64,000 nucleotides of DNA from Thalassoglobus neptunius (GTDB lineage Bacteria > Planctomycetota > Planctomycetia > Planctomycetales > Planctomycetaceae): positions 78,092 through 142,091 of the forward strand of contig NZ_SIHI01000003.1 in NCBI RefSeq assembly GCF_007859735.1, read 5' to 3'. The stretch's first letter is position 1. The number at the start of each line of letters is the position of its first letter. A program made the position numbers and the translations under genes. Below are positions 27,190 through 37,300 of this stretch, one piece after another. Below the pieces are notes generated by a model that saw only the letters and a program-made list of their open reading frames with translations, was not told where the DNA came from and searched no databases.

Positions 27190-28674
27190 CTATCCCGCCT
27201 GGATTCGATCTTTCAACGTATCAACGAGATCCTGCAATTGCCAAGTCTCCGAGGCAACGCGAATGACACCACTCTCTTGTAACTGATGATCGATTTTCTT
27301 CTCGGCAGACATCACGGTGCTGTGATTTCGTCCTCCGAAATACTGGCCAATCTCACTGTACGGAGTCTGCGTCAATTTGCGTGCGAGGTACATCGCGAGC
27401 ATCCGAGGCTGCGCAACGGACTGCTTTCGAGTTTTCGATTTCAGCATTCCTTCACCCACACCGAACAGACCACACACCGCGTCTTCAACATCCGCCAGAC
27501 GAACGATCCGCAGACAGTCACGCTCCAGTTGACTGAGCAACTTCTTCGCGATAGTCACCGTGACCTTCTTCTTCGTCATCTGACTCCAGGTGGAAAGGAT
27601 ATTCACAGCCCCTTCCAACTCCCGACAACTTCCCGTCAGACGATTCGCAACGGCACCAACAACGGACTCGGAGATTTCGCAGCCTTGTCGTTTCGCATGT
27701 CGACGCACGACTTCCTGGCGTGTTTCGAGTTGTGGACGATCGAGCCGACAGACCAACCCGGAGACAAGGCGACTCGACAATTCGTCGGGTGTTTTCGTCA
27801 GAAGCTGTGGATGCCGATTCGCGGTGACAACGACCTGCTTGCCTGCAAGTTCAAACTCTTTAATGGTGTGCAGAAACTCTTCCTGAGTCGCCTTCTTCCC
27901 ATCCAGAAAATCGACATCATCGATCAACAACACATCGACTGACCGAAACTTCTGACGAAAGCTGGGAAGCGTTTTCGCACTGTAAGCTTGCGTGAAATAG
28001 TTGATGAACTGCTCTGCTGTCAGATTGAGAACCTGAAGATGCGGAGCTTCTCTGCGCAGTCGCAAGTAGATCGACTCGAGCAGGTGCGTCTTTCCATTTC
28101 CGACACTCGCGTACAGATACAATGGAGACACGGACCCGGGTTCTGCGACCACTTGATGGACGGCAGCCACAGCGAGTTCATTGCAAGGTCCCACAACAAA
28201 GTCAGTCAACGAACGAGAGCGTTTTCCGATTCGACGCTTCTTCGTTGAGTTCGACTCAGAAGTGGCTCGATAGGTGCTGTACTGATTCTTCGATCCACTC
28301 GCTGCCGATGGCTGGGCGTGGTGCGTGACCTGCACAGGCGCATCCGACGATGCTTGTTCCTGCTTTGTTGATTCCTCGGCCTGTGGCGTTTTCACAGGAA
28401 CGACAGGTGGAATGTCGAAACCGACTTCGTATCGAACGGAAGCGGACGGCCCCATGACCTCAGCAGCAGCGGTACCCAGATGTGCTCCGAATTTCTTCTG
28501 GATCCACTTCACAAGATACGGACTGGCAACATAGACGACCAACTCTGCTCCCTGAACCTGCAGTCTCGTCGATGTTCCAAACCAATTCTCATAGCGCTTA
28601 GCCCCAATCTGGTCCTGGAGATGTTTCTGGATTGATTCAACTTCTTGATGAACCGACATGCGTTCGGGCGGCAT
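27190..28674 (-). CDS. dnaA: Chromosomal replication initiator DnaA
   Basis: A 494-residue DnaA. Domain I (1-85) contains WFGTSTRLQVQGAELVVYV; a Gln/Ser-rich linker (95-150) follows. Domain III begins with LTDFVVGPCNELAVAA. Walker A is ASVGNGKTHL at 189-198 (the usual form is GGVGLGKTHL), Walker B is VDVLLIDDVDFL, and domain IV ends in YSEIGQYFGGRNHSTVMSA, the DnaA-box-binding signature. GGAAGGG lies 7 bases before the ATG. The gene is not next to dnaN, recF or rpmH, and no cluster of TTATNCACA boxes is visible on either side. It is probably the main initiator; whether a second copy exists cannot be told here. Confidence 0.93.
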   Translation of the reverse strand: MPPERMSVHQEVESIQKHLQDQIGAKRYENWFGTSTRLQVQGAELVVYVASPYLVKWIQKKFGAHLGTAAAEVMGPSASVRYEVGFDIPPVVPVKTPQAEESTKQEQASSDAPVQVTHHAQPSAASGSKNQYSTYRATSESNSTKKRRIGKRSRSLTDFVVGPCNELAVAAVHQVVAEPGSVSPLYLYASVGNGKTHLLESIYLRLRREAPHLQVLNLTAEQFINYFTQAYSAKTLPSFRQKFRSVDVLLIDDVDFLDGKKATQEEFLHTIKEFELAGKQVVVTANRHPQLLTKTPDELSSRLVSGLVCRLDRPQLETRQEVVRRHAKRQGCEISESVVGAVANRLTGSCRELEGAVNILSTWSQMTKKKVTVTIAKKLLSQLERDCLRIVRLADVEDAVCGLFGVGEGMLKSKTRKQSVAQPRMLAMYLARKLTQTPYSEIGQYFGGRNHSTVMSAEKKIDHQLQESGVIRVASETWQLQDLVDTLKDRIQAG

Positions 28675-28932
28675 CGTGCAACCCTTCCATGCGCGTACCT
28701 TCTACGTCAACCGGAGGTAATAACGTGCGTTTCGAGGGATCAAAACTGCACTCCGTTGCGATTTCGCGGTGCAAGCGCGGAGAATCACGAAAGCAGAAGA
28801 TTCGCGTCACAAAATGGATGAAGAGCCCGCCGTAATGGCGGCGCTCGTGGATGGATTCACTTACTCAACACACGCGATACTACTGATCGAAATCCCGACG
28901 TCAATTGTAAAAGGAAGGTGAAGTTCCACGAA

Positions 28933-29154
28933 TTATTTTCGAAAGTGGATGGCCTGATTGAATCCGCGAAATAGTTCAAACTCATCATCAAACCCGATGC
29001 GGGTCGTGTTGAAAAAGTGTGCGAAACGCATCTTCCGCAGCTGCTGTCTCGTCGAATTCAACCACTTCCGTGATCGTCGTTGCAAACGCAAACGACCATC
29101 GTGCAAGTGATTGCGTTCATGCTCAAGGGCTTCTTCAAATTCGTTCCAGTTCAT
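28933..29154 (-). CDS. Small basic hypothetical protein
   Basis: A 73-residue protein from the ATG at 29154. That start is chosen because AGAGGAG stands 9 bases upstream, one of the best ribosome binding sites in the region; the longer frame to 29217 has no such site. It begins MNWNEFEEALEHERNHL and continues with an Arg-rich helix-like part (RLRLQRRSRKWLNSTRQQLRK). No family is recognised. It lies upstream of dnaA on the same strand, 258 bases away, so a shared transcript is possible but unproven. Confidence 0.6.
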   Translation of the reverse strand: MNWNEFEEALEHERNHLHDGRLRLQRRSRKWLNSTRQQLRKMRFAHFFNTTRIGFDDEFELFRGFNQAIHFRK

Positions 29155-29481
29155 CGATGGTACTCCTCTCAAAGTAGAAGTACCCGAAGACCTCGCACAG
29201 ACAGAACGATGAATCACAAGTTCTCCACATTCACTGAACAGCCGTCGAAAAGACTCAATCTTTCACAGAAAGAAGTACGCACAAACACGAAGATCCTGAC
29301 AGCTCAACAAGATGGTTTGAGCAATTCCGGGAAAGCGCTCACCCTCACCGGAACCAACGGATGACGGAATGTGGCTGTTGACAAAACACTCAATCCGGCC
29401 ACGCGATCTCACCGCGCATCCTGAAGTCAATCGACTCGGACAAGTCAGCGAAGCAACAATTGAAGGTCGCGTGAGAGTCGA
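29155..29481. other. 327-base intergenic region
   Basis: Region between the Lon-domain gene and the small basic gene, both on the minus strand. It includes TTCTCCACA at 29221, one mismatch from a DnaA box, but no second box nearby. No gene or clear hairpin is seen. Confidence 0.45.
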
Positions 29482-30162
29482 TTAGTTCCAGCTGAAGTCT
29501 GGCTCGTAGAGTTCGCCAGTTTCTTTGCGCTGCTCGTGCAGAATTTCCGCGAGCTTTGTCGCCCGCGTCAGTACGCATCGTTCAGCAAGCAGTTCCAGTT
29601 TCGTCTGCAGATCCAATTGAAGATGAAAGCTGAGAAGATCTGTCAGCAGCCGCAGAGTGAGGTTCTTGCCGAGTTTCGGCAGGTCTGGCTCTTCACCCGT
29701 CCGACTCTTCAAAAGTCCGGTGAATTCCTGAACGAGAAAATGGAACAACCGATTCGTGCTTTGCGATTTATTCGGTTCCCACTCGGGAAGAATTTCGACT
29801 TCCGCCTCTCGATACAGATGCGAGAGCGGGTACTCCCGTTGAATCCGTGCACGTGCCAATCCAGCGAGAACGATTCCATGGGTTCCGTTTTCGTTCCTCT
29901 TGTGTGCGATCACTTTCCCGATGCAAACGTCACGTGCGATCGGCGGAGATCCAATCCCTCTTTCGTCGGCGGCTGAGTTTGTCAGAGTCGCCATCGTGAT
30001 CAGGGAATCCGATTGCTGTGCTGCTTCAATGAGTTCACAGTATTGAGGCTCGAAGAGATGCAGCGGCTCGATGTTCCCGGGAAACAAAACATGGTCCGGG
30101 AGTGGGAAGAGTCTGACCGATCCCTCAAAGTCATCAGGAATTTCAATGTTCTCGCTTTTCAA
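29482..30162 (-). CDS. Lon substrate-binding (LON N-terminal) domain protein
   Basis: A 226-residue stand-alone LON N-terminal domain protein, without the AAA or protease parts of Lon. VRLFPLPDHVLFPGNIEPLH and LHLFEPQYCELIE are the characteristic beta-strand start, and GTHGIVLAGLARARI matches the core. These proteins are often called peptidase S16 LON domain proteins; their role is unknown, perhaps substrate binding. Translation seems to start at TTG (30160-30162), with AAAGGTGAG placed 5-6 bases upstream; no ATG fits. Confidence 0.88.
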   Translation of the reverse strand: MKSENIEIPDDFEGSVRLFPLPDHVLFPGNIEPLHLFEPQYCELIEAAQQSDSLITMATLTNSAADERGIGSPPIARDVCIGKVIAHKRNENGTHGIVLAGLARARIQREYPLSHLYREAEVEILPEWEPNKSQSTNRLFHFLVQEFTGLLKSRTGEEPDLPKLGKNLTLRLLTDLLSFHLQLDLQTKLELLAERCVLTRATKLAEILHEQRKETGELYEPDFSWN

Positions 30163-30520
30163 ATGTTCTCACCTTTCGTCTGGCACGACCTCCGCAATAC
30201 ACAGGAAGACTCCGAAGAATCCTTTTCGAACGACGCTTCAAAGTTGAAACTCAATCCTTGATGTCAGGCTTGATCGCCTGTCAGCCTGATCGTTCGTTGA
30301 CTCAGGCAAACTGTCGAATCTTCCAAACAGTGGAAGCGGACATCTTCCGCCACGTCGCCGGACCATCCGATTCAATGCAGAGATCAGGTCACAGATCAGT
30401 CCGTACCGGTTTCGTAATGAATTCCGCAGCTGTCATTGTACACCTGAAGTAGAGATGACCAGCGGTGACATTTTCGAATCGGACGAATTTCACGCGAACA
30501 ACGTCAACGTTCGGGGCTGA
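30163..30520. other. 358-base intergenic region
   Basis: Upstream region of the Lon-domain gene and downstream of the WD40 gene. Only short frames without coding character are present, and I see no convincing terminator. Confidence 0.45.
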
Positions 30521-33478
30521 TTATTCAGGAGCCTGTGACGAGAGAATGAGTTCGCACGCCTGTTCGATTTCTTCCGTCGTCACGCCTCGCAAACCACCTG
30601 CGGAGTCAACAATTTTTTCGGAAAGAACGATCGACCACGCTCGAAGAACCTCATCAGACGGAATTTCGTTCTGAACCTCTTCCCAGGAGATACTGCGAAC
30701 ACCGGAGTTCGTCAGGAAGACCAGTCGTTTGTCATCTTTCGAAAAGAACGGCTGCAGGAACCTCGCTTCCCACGAGACGGAATCTTTCGTCAATCGCCGT
30801 GAAATCGGTTGCCCCGTATTCAGGTCCCAAAGCCGAATCCCCTCCCCGGCAGCGACGAGAACTTGACCTTTTGAATCAGAAGTCGTCGCGCGGGCATCTG
30901 TCTGAACATGTGTGATCGGAGGGCAGACTTCCACACCTTCTCTTGGAAGAAACATTCGCGTTTGCGTCTGCCCCGGTGTGAAACCTCCATTCGTATAGCT
31001 CAACGCAAGAAATGTTTGACCATCAGCAGTCCAATCTCCTTCCCCCATATCATCAGGGACAAAACCGACAGGGAAAGCACTCTCATCGGGTTCCAAGACA
31101 TCGACATCGAGAATGCACTCACCGGTTTGCATGTCCCAGATTTCTTGCCCCCCAATAACAGCAAGTTCTCCATCGGGAGAAAGTCTCACTTGTCCGGACT
31201 TGAACAAGCTGGACTTGATGGGTTCAGAAACGAGGCTTCCATTTTCAAGATCAAATGATTGAAGCCTCAGAGTTCCAGCGTCGTCCCCCTCGCTCTTGTC
31301 CGTCTCCGTCTTGAGAAGAACTGCCCCCGAATGAACGGCCCCGTCAACGAGTGTCACGTCTCCGGGGAACTCTCTCACGGAAGCGATTTTCCGGCCATTC
31401 GACGGATCAAATCGATAGAGTTGGGTGCGAACGTATTGATCGTCCACAACATTTCTCGTCGTCACGACCAACTCAGCTCCATTGTCCAGAAAATTCACAC
31501 CAGTCAGAACCGAGTCACTGGGCTGGTCGAAAGCAATCAGTTCCGTCGTTGGGAGTCTGGTGGCAACGTCATGGACTTGTAAGACGCTCACATCACGAAA
31601 TCGATTTTCGGGTACTGGATCAAAGTACCGTCCGATCGCACAAATGTTCTCTCCCTTGGCATCAAGGATGACACTCTTCCAGGAGATTTCTATTCCGTTC
31701 TGGTTGTGCTGGGCGGGTTTGAATTCAGTTCCGACTTTCGAAGCGGTTGGGATGTCCCATGTGGACACTCTTCGGTCTTCTTCCAGTAATACGACGACGT
31801 CACGTTGACGATTCACAGTCGCTGCGACGATTTCTCTGGGTTGATCGTCCGGAAAGTTTTCGACAATTGAGTTCCTGTTCTCGAGATCCCAAAGCCAGAA
31901 TCCGTGTTGATCCATGGTCAGAACGAAACGAGAGTCGCTTGAAAACGGCTGCGCGAAGGAAATCCCTTGAAATCGCCAAGGGGGCGACTCAGGGGAACCA
32001 TCCACTGCAGAAAAGATTTGATGAGGCGTATCCATCCAGGAATCGAAGAGTCGTACCCTGGCGCCGCGACTGATAAATCGATCTTCTCTCGGGGAGAACC
32101 TCACACTCCAACTCTTTGGAATCGCGAACGGTCGCGATCCATCATAGTCCTCCGGCATCAAGCGGACTCGTTTGACATGGGTCGCAGGTCGCGATGGAAA
32201 ATCTTCGGTGTAATACCGTCCTCCGTGACTGAGTGACAAATTTGCCCCGTCCCATTCCCTGACAACTTCTCCTTGTTCAACATCGTACGCCAGCATTCGG
32301 TCTTCACCGACAACAAACAAGTGCTGGCCATTCTCATGAAATTGAAGCCAAACGTTCGGTTGATACGGCGGAGGAACAGACAACTCTTTCGTCAGTTCCC
32401 CTGTCAGCGCATTCCAGATTCGCACAGTGGAATTGTCTGTGGTGGCGATCAATGCTCCGTCGGGCTGATAGAGAATTTGTCCCGTCGCGTAGAACTCAAG
32501 TGTATGATCCAACTTAGAGTGAATCTCTGTCGCTGTGAGGAGGTCGAATTGTTGCGGCCGCATGGTTGCCGGCCAGTCTCCGCTTCCGTTTTGAGCGGCG
32601 TTTGAATCGTCGAGTCGAACTCCATGTGGAACCAGAATTCGCAACCCATCCGGGCTTCGTACAGAATAATCTCCGACGTCTGTCGGATCGTGATGACCAA
32701 GTACGGGTGAAAGTGGCTTCAACGTCTCGCTGTCGAAAACTTGAGTCCGAAACTTTGAATGCGAGTCGACGGTCACTTGTGATTCGATAACGATGATTTT
32801 CGAATCATCTGCGGAGAAATTGACCTCCAAAAGCCCATTCACCCCGTAGCGTTGATCCTGAAGATTCACGATTCCGGTTGCGGGTTCTCCAGTCGGAAGG
32901 CTCCAGATTCTTCCAAGTGGAACCCCGTGTTGATGTTTGGAGACCGTCATCAGTCGATCGGATTTCCGTGAGAACACAAAGCTCTCCACATCGAACCGAT
33001 GTTCGAGAACACAGACCTCACGAACTGTCGGAAGTTCGTAAACGGTGACCGTTTTCTCGTTGGCGACTGCGAGAAATTTTCCATCGGGCGAAAACTTCGC
33101 AGACTCACCTTTCGACCAAAAACCGGCCAGACGCGGTAGCTCCCGAATCAGTAACCCCATCCTCAACTGATGAGCAGCTTTTTTCTCGGGATCGTCGCCT
33201 TCTGACACATAAGCTGCCCAGAACCAGGGGAGCCCGCGATGCGGGTCCGTTTCGAAGTAAGTTGCCCCCCGCTCCACGAAGAACTGACTCAAGGAGACCA
33301 TTCCCCCCGGCCTCGGAGACAGGGAACTGCCCGATTCGGATGGTATCTCATCACCTCGCAACCCGCTGCCATGACAGAACAGCACAGCGGTCAATGCGAG
33401 AAGACAGAAAACAGCGAATTGCCCTGTCTGTCGAGAGAAGACGTTTTGAACGGCGCTATGGGTCACGCGGACAATCAC
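30521..33478 (-). CDS. Secreted or membrane-anchored WD40 repeat protein (kinase-less sensor-like)
   Basis: A 985-residue protein with an N-terminal hydrophobic segment (FAVFCLLALTAVLFCHGSGL). About residues 60-115 (SQFFVERGATYFETDPHRG, PWFWAAYVSEGDDPEKKAAH, then HQLRMGLLIRELPRLAGFW) resemble the helical segment that follows the membrane span in planctomycete WD40 Ser/Thr kinases. The rest is at least two beta-propellers of degenerate WD40 repeats (SAKFSPDGKFLAVANEKTV and RIWNALTGELTKEL are typical). No kinase domain is present. The start lies 243 bases from the divergent sigma factor/kinase operon, so the two may share control. It looks like the sensor half of a kinase, made as a separate protein. 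Confidence 0.85.
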   Translation of the reverse strand: MIVRVTHSAVQNVFSRQTGQFAVFCLLALTAVLFCHGSGLRGDEIPSESGSSLSPRPGGMVSLSQFFVERGATYFETDPHRGLPWFWAAYVSEGDDPEKKAAHQLRMGLLIRELPRLAGFWSKGESAKFSPDGKFLAVANEKTVTVYELPTVREVCVLEHRFDVESFVFSRKSDRLMTVSKHQHGVPLGRIWSLPTGEPATGIVNLQDQRYGVNGLLEVNFSADDSKIIVIESQVTVDSHSKFRTQVFDSETLKPLSPVLGHHDPTDVGDYSVRSPDGLRILVPHGVRLDDSNAAQNGSGDWPATMRPQQFDLLTATEIHSKLDHTLEFYATGQILYQPDGALIATTDNSTVRIWNALTGELTKELSVPPPYQPNVWLQFHENGQHLFVVGEDRMLAYDVEQGEVVREWDGANLSLSHGGRYYTEDFPSRPATHVKRVRLMPEDYDGSRPFAIPKSWSVRFSPREDRFISRGARVRLFDSWMDTPHQIFSAVDGSPESPPWRFQGISFAQPFSSDSRFVLTMDQHGFWLWDLENRNSIVENFPDDQPREIVAATVNRQRDVVVLLEEDRRVSTWDIPTASKVGTEFKPAQHNQNGIEISWKSVILDAKGENICAIGRYFDPVPENRFRDVSVLQVHDVATRLPTTELIAFDQPSDSVLTGVNFLDNGAELVVTTRNVVDDQYVRTQLYRFDPSNGRKIASVREFPGDVTLVDGAVHSGAVLLKTETDKSEGDDAGTLRLQSFDLENGSLVSEPIKSSLFKSGQVRLSPDGELAVIGGQEIWDMQTGECILDVDVLEPDESAFPVGFVPDDMGEGDWTADGQTFLALSYTNGGFTPGQTQTRMFLPREGVEVCPPITHVQTDARATTSDSKGQVLVAAGEGIRLWDLNTGQPISRRLTKDSVSWEARFLQPFFSKDDKRLVFLTNSGVRSISWEEVQNEIPSDEVLRAWSIVLSEKIVDSAGGLRGVTTEEIEQACELILSSQAPE

Positions 33479-33721
33479 AAGACTCTCCTTAAATTTGCAT
33501 GTGATGTTCGTTGAGAAGTTTCGGTTCGTCGATCGGCGAATCGGAATGGAACAGACGTCCAGTGAAATAAATCGTCTTTAATTTTTTTCACAAGAACAAT
33601 GTCAATTGTGTGTTTTATGTATCAAAGAGGCTCTCAATTTGACTTTCCTGAGTCGCTGTTTCTACAATCATGAGGCTTGGGTCAAACTCCATAGACGCCC
33701 ACATGAGGAGTTTTGAACACT

Positions 33722-34300
33722 GTGGTAGAAGATCGTCGAATAGCGCTTCATGAAGAATGGATGCGAAAGATTGCCAGCAGAATGCTCGAGCAGTTTCCAA
33801 CGGTGAAACGATGGGAAGAAACCGACGACGTTCTTCAAGAGGCCTCTTTCCGACTTCACAAAGCTCTGGCATCGACAGAAGTGATCACTGAGCTTCATTA
33901 CCATCGATTGGCCGCGCTGCAAATTCGCCGGGTCCTGCTCGACCTTTCCAAGCGTTATCGCGCGAATGGAAATTCACTTGCTCATCACGAAACCCTGCAT
34001 GGGGACGAAATCTCCGAGGTCCCCGATACTCCACCCGCGACTGCCTCTTCGTTGACGCTGGACGACTGGACCGCGTTTCACGAAACGGTTCAGGAATTGC
34101 CGGGCCCGGAGAAGGAAATGTTTGACCTCCTCTGGTATTCCGATCTCACTCAGGAAAAAGCCTCCGAACTTCTTGGGATCACCGTTCGGACCATTCAGAG
34201 ACGCTGGCGCGATGCCCGCGTTCGACTTTACAACCAGTTGACGGAACTTGGTCGACAACCGATCCCCCTGAATCGTCAATCAAATTCGATTCAGCCATAA
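33722..34300 (+). CDS. ECF-type RNA polymerase sigma factor
   Basis: About 193 residues. Region 2 is WEETDDVLQEASFRLHKAL and region 4 is DLTQEKASELLGITVRTIQRRWRDAR, a clear helix-turn-helix. It belongs to the planctomycete-enriched Sigma70-ECF group, which is usually paired with Ser/Thr kinases rather than anti-sigma factors. GTG at 33722 is chosen because GAGGAG (33705-33710) has a workable spacing; the TTG at 33713 is too close to it. The kinase gene starts 11 bases after the stop, so the two are co-transcribed and the kinase probably controls this sigma factor. Confidence 0.92.
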   Translation: MVEDRRIALHEEWMRKIASRMLEQFPTVKRWEETDDVLQEASFRLHKALASTEVITELHYHRLAALQIRRVLLDLSKRYRANGNSLAHHETLHGDEISEVPDTPPATASSLTLDDWTAFHETVQELPGPEKEMFDLLWYSDLTQEKASELLGITVRTIQRRWRDARVRLYNQLTELGRQPIPLNRQSNSIQP

Positions 34301-34311
34301 GGTCCCGAACG

Positions 34312-37300
34312 ATGAGCAATTCGGAGACCCCTCTCTACCCTCCTGAATCTTACGAGCTGATTCACCATCTTCTGGAAAAGTGGGAAGAACTCCGCGACGC
34401 GGGAACCTTTGCCACCGCTGAAGACCTGTGCGCCGACTGGGCAGAACCGGTTCCTCCGGAAACAGTCGCCGATTTAGAAAAGTACATCGAAGCACTCACC
34501 AACGTCGACTACTTCATTTCTCCGTCAGCTCCGGTTGAAAAGAAACAGATGATTTCGTCGATCGGTCCCTATCGGGTGCTCGGACATCTGGGGAGAGGTG
34601 GAACCTCGGATGTGTATCTCTGTGATCAACTTCTTCCTAAACGAAAAGTTGCACTGAAGATTTTGATGTTTTCGCACTGCAACGAGAGCATTCAGCGACG
34701 ATTTCGATTGGAGATCGACCTTCTCGCAACGTTGATCCATCGCGGGATTGCGAGAATTTATGAAGCTGGCCTCGCTGACATCGGTCACGGTCCTCAGCCC
34801 TATTACACGATGGAATACATCAAGGGCGAACGACTTGAGAAACTGCTGACCCAACCCAGAATCGATCAGATCTCGTTGAGCGACCGCCTGGAACTTTTCG
34901 ATCAAATCGCTGAAGCAATTCAATTCGCCCACGCAAATGGTGTTATCCATCGTGATCTGAAACCGTCCAACATACTCGTCGGAGCGAATGGCAAGGTCAA
35001 GGTCATCGACTTCGGGCTGGCACGGCTCATCGATTCCGAAGCCCATTCGCTCGCAGCGACGGCAACGTCGTCTCGCTTTGTCGGGACCCCACTTTACATG
35101 AGCCCGGAGCAGTTCTCCGAGAAGTACAATCTGATCGATGTTCGCACCGACATCTATAGCCTCGGTGTAGTGCTCTATCAGATGTTGTCCGGACAACTTC
35201 CATATGACGTCAGCGACAAACCCTTGATCGAGATTGCGAATACCGTTCTCTCGTCGCCTCCAGTCCCTCTCAGGACAGTCGCTCCTTCGGTTTCAGTGAC
35301 GCTGGAAACGATCGTCATGAAGATGATCGAGAAGGACCCCGCCGATCGCTATCGCTCCATTTCCGATGTCATCTGCGATCTCAGGAACTATCGCGAAGGA
35401 CGTCCGATTCTCGCGCGTCGACAGACCGCACTCGGGTCATTATTGCGATGGGCCCGACATCATCCGCGCGAAGCGACATTCACCGGAGTGACGGCGACTC
35501 TTGTCATCGTCAGCCTGATCCTGGCGACCATCTCGAACGTCATCGCTCGACAACGATCCGAATCGTTAGAAGTTGCGTTCACAAGTCTGAACTACGAGTT
35601 CGAGCGAGCCGAACGGCAATCACGTATTGCTTCGCAACATGCTCGTGCATTCGAAGACGCAAACCGCAGCCTCAACGACTCCAATGATCGGCTGGAACGG
35701 GCGATCGCGAACGCCACAATGATGAGAGCGTCTCGCAACACGGACAACAATCCGCAACTCTCTCAAACTCTTCTGAATGATCCTGAATCGGTCGCTCCCG
35801 AAATGAGAGGATTTGCCTGGAAGATCCTGAAGAAGAAAGCGGATTGGCTGATCACCGAGCGACGTTGCAGACGAGGTCCGATCTTTGATGCGTGCTTCTC
35901 AGGCGACGGGAAATGCATTGCATTGGCAACGTTCGGGGCCATCGAGATGCGTCGGGCGGACGACCTCGAACTGTTGTGGAGCATCAACGATCGCGTCTCT
36001 TCCAGCACATTGATTGTCACTGATTTCACCGGTCGCCGGGTTGTCTATGAGAAAGAAGAAAATGGCGTCGTGGGCTATGACTCCTCCACAAAGACGAAAA
36101 CCCCACTCGTCGGGCTGAAGCCCCTCAATGCCACAGCGATGGTCTGCAACCGGGAGAATCAGGTTGCGATCGGATATGACGACGGAACGATCGAGATCTG
36201 GAGCGAAGACTTTTCCAGTGTCTCCGAGCGGATGTTCGTGAGAAGTTCCCCGATCATCGGAATCACTTTCGATCGTGACAGCACGGTCATCGGGACAGTC
36301 AGCGCCAGCGGATTCGTCGACCGGCTGAATCCGAACGACGGGACCGCTGAGGAATACATGCAACTCGGCTTCTCCGGTCTGCAACGTGCCAGCTTTGACA
36401 ACTCAGGACGCTATTTAATCGCGGGGCGGAAGTTTCGCTATCTTGTGGCGTGGGACCTCGCGAAGAAAGAACAACTCTACCACACCACAAACCCCGGACC
36501 TCATCTCGCCCCATCGGTGATCTCCAGTCCGAAGGTCCAGTTCGGAGTGACGTCTCGCGTTCGCGCGGAACTCATTGATGTCGACGTAGACAGCGTGCTT
36601 CTGCACCTGAAAGACTCCAACATCCGCGCCATGACAACACCCTATCAGGCAGACCGAATCGCAATCGCTGATGATGACGGAAACGTCCGAATCTATCGGA
36701 CAACCCCGCCAGAGGTGCCGCGTATCGTTTCCAACCCTCAGAAACGGCTCGGGACGATTCGGTTCTCCGCCTTTGATCAAGCGTTTATCGCTGGTGGTTC
36801 CAACGGGTCCGTCTCGACGTTCGACTTCAACTCCGAAACGTCGACACCGTTCCTGCCGGATGGGGGGAGCATCGTCACCGATCTCGAGCACATCCCCGAA
36901 CACTCAATCATCATTCGAACACTCGCAGAAGGACAGTGCGAGCGCTGGAGTTTGACTGACGGAAACGCAGAACTGAAATGGATCGTTTCAGAAGAACGCA
37001 TCGTTGACAGCGTCGTCTGTCGAAAGAGATCGATCGTCTATGGACTGACGAAAAAGGGAAACCTCATCATCATCGACATGACCGATGGAAAGATTCTCAA
37101 GAAACTCCCTGCTCACACATCGCTTGGATCAACAATGGCCATTTCGCCAGAAGCCAAACGATTCGTCACCGGAGATGAAAGTGGGACAATCCACTGCTGG
37201 AATCCTGACACGTTGAAACGAATCGGCTCCGTCGAAAGCGGTGATTCGAAACTCCATGAAATCCGTTACGCACCGGACGGTTCCAGCTTCGCCGTGAGTT

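Noticed and set aside
26937..29481. Replication origin next to dnaA
   Set aside because: Only single near-matches to the DnaA box (for example at 29221) and no AT-rich unwinding stretch or box cluster are visible.
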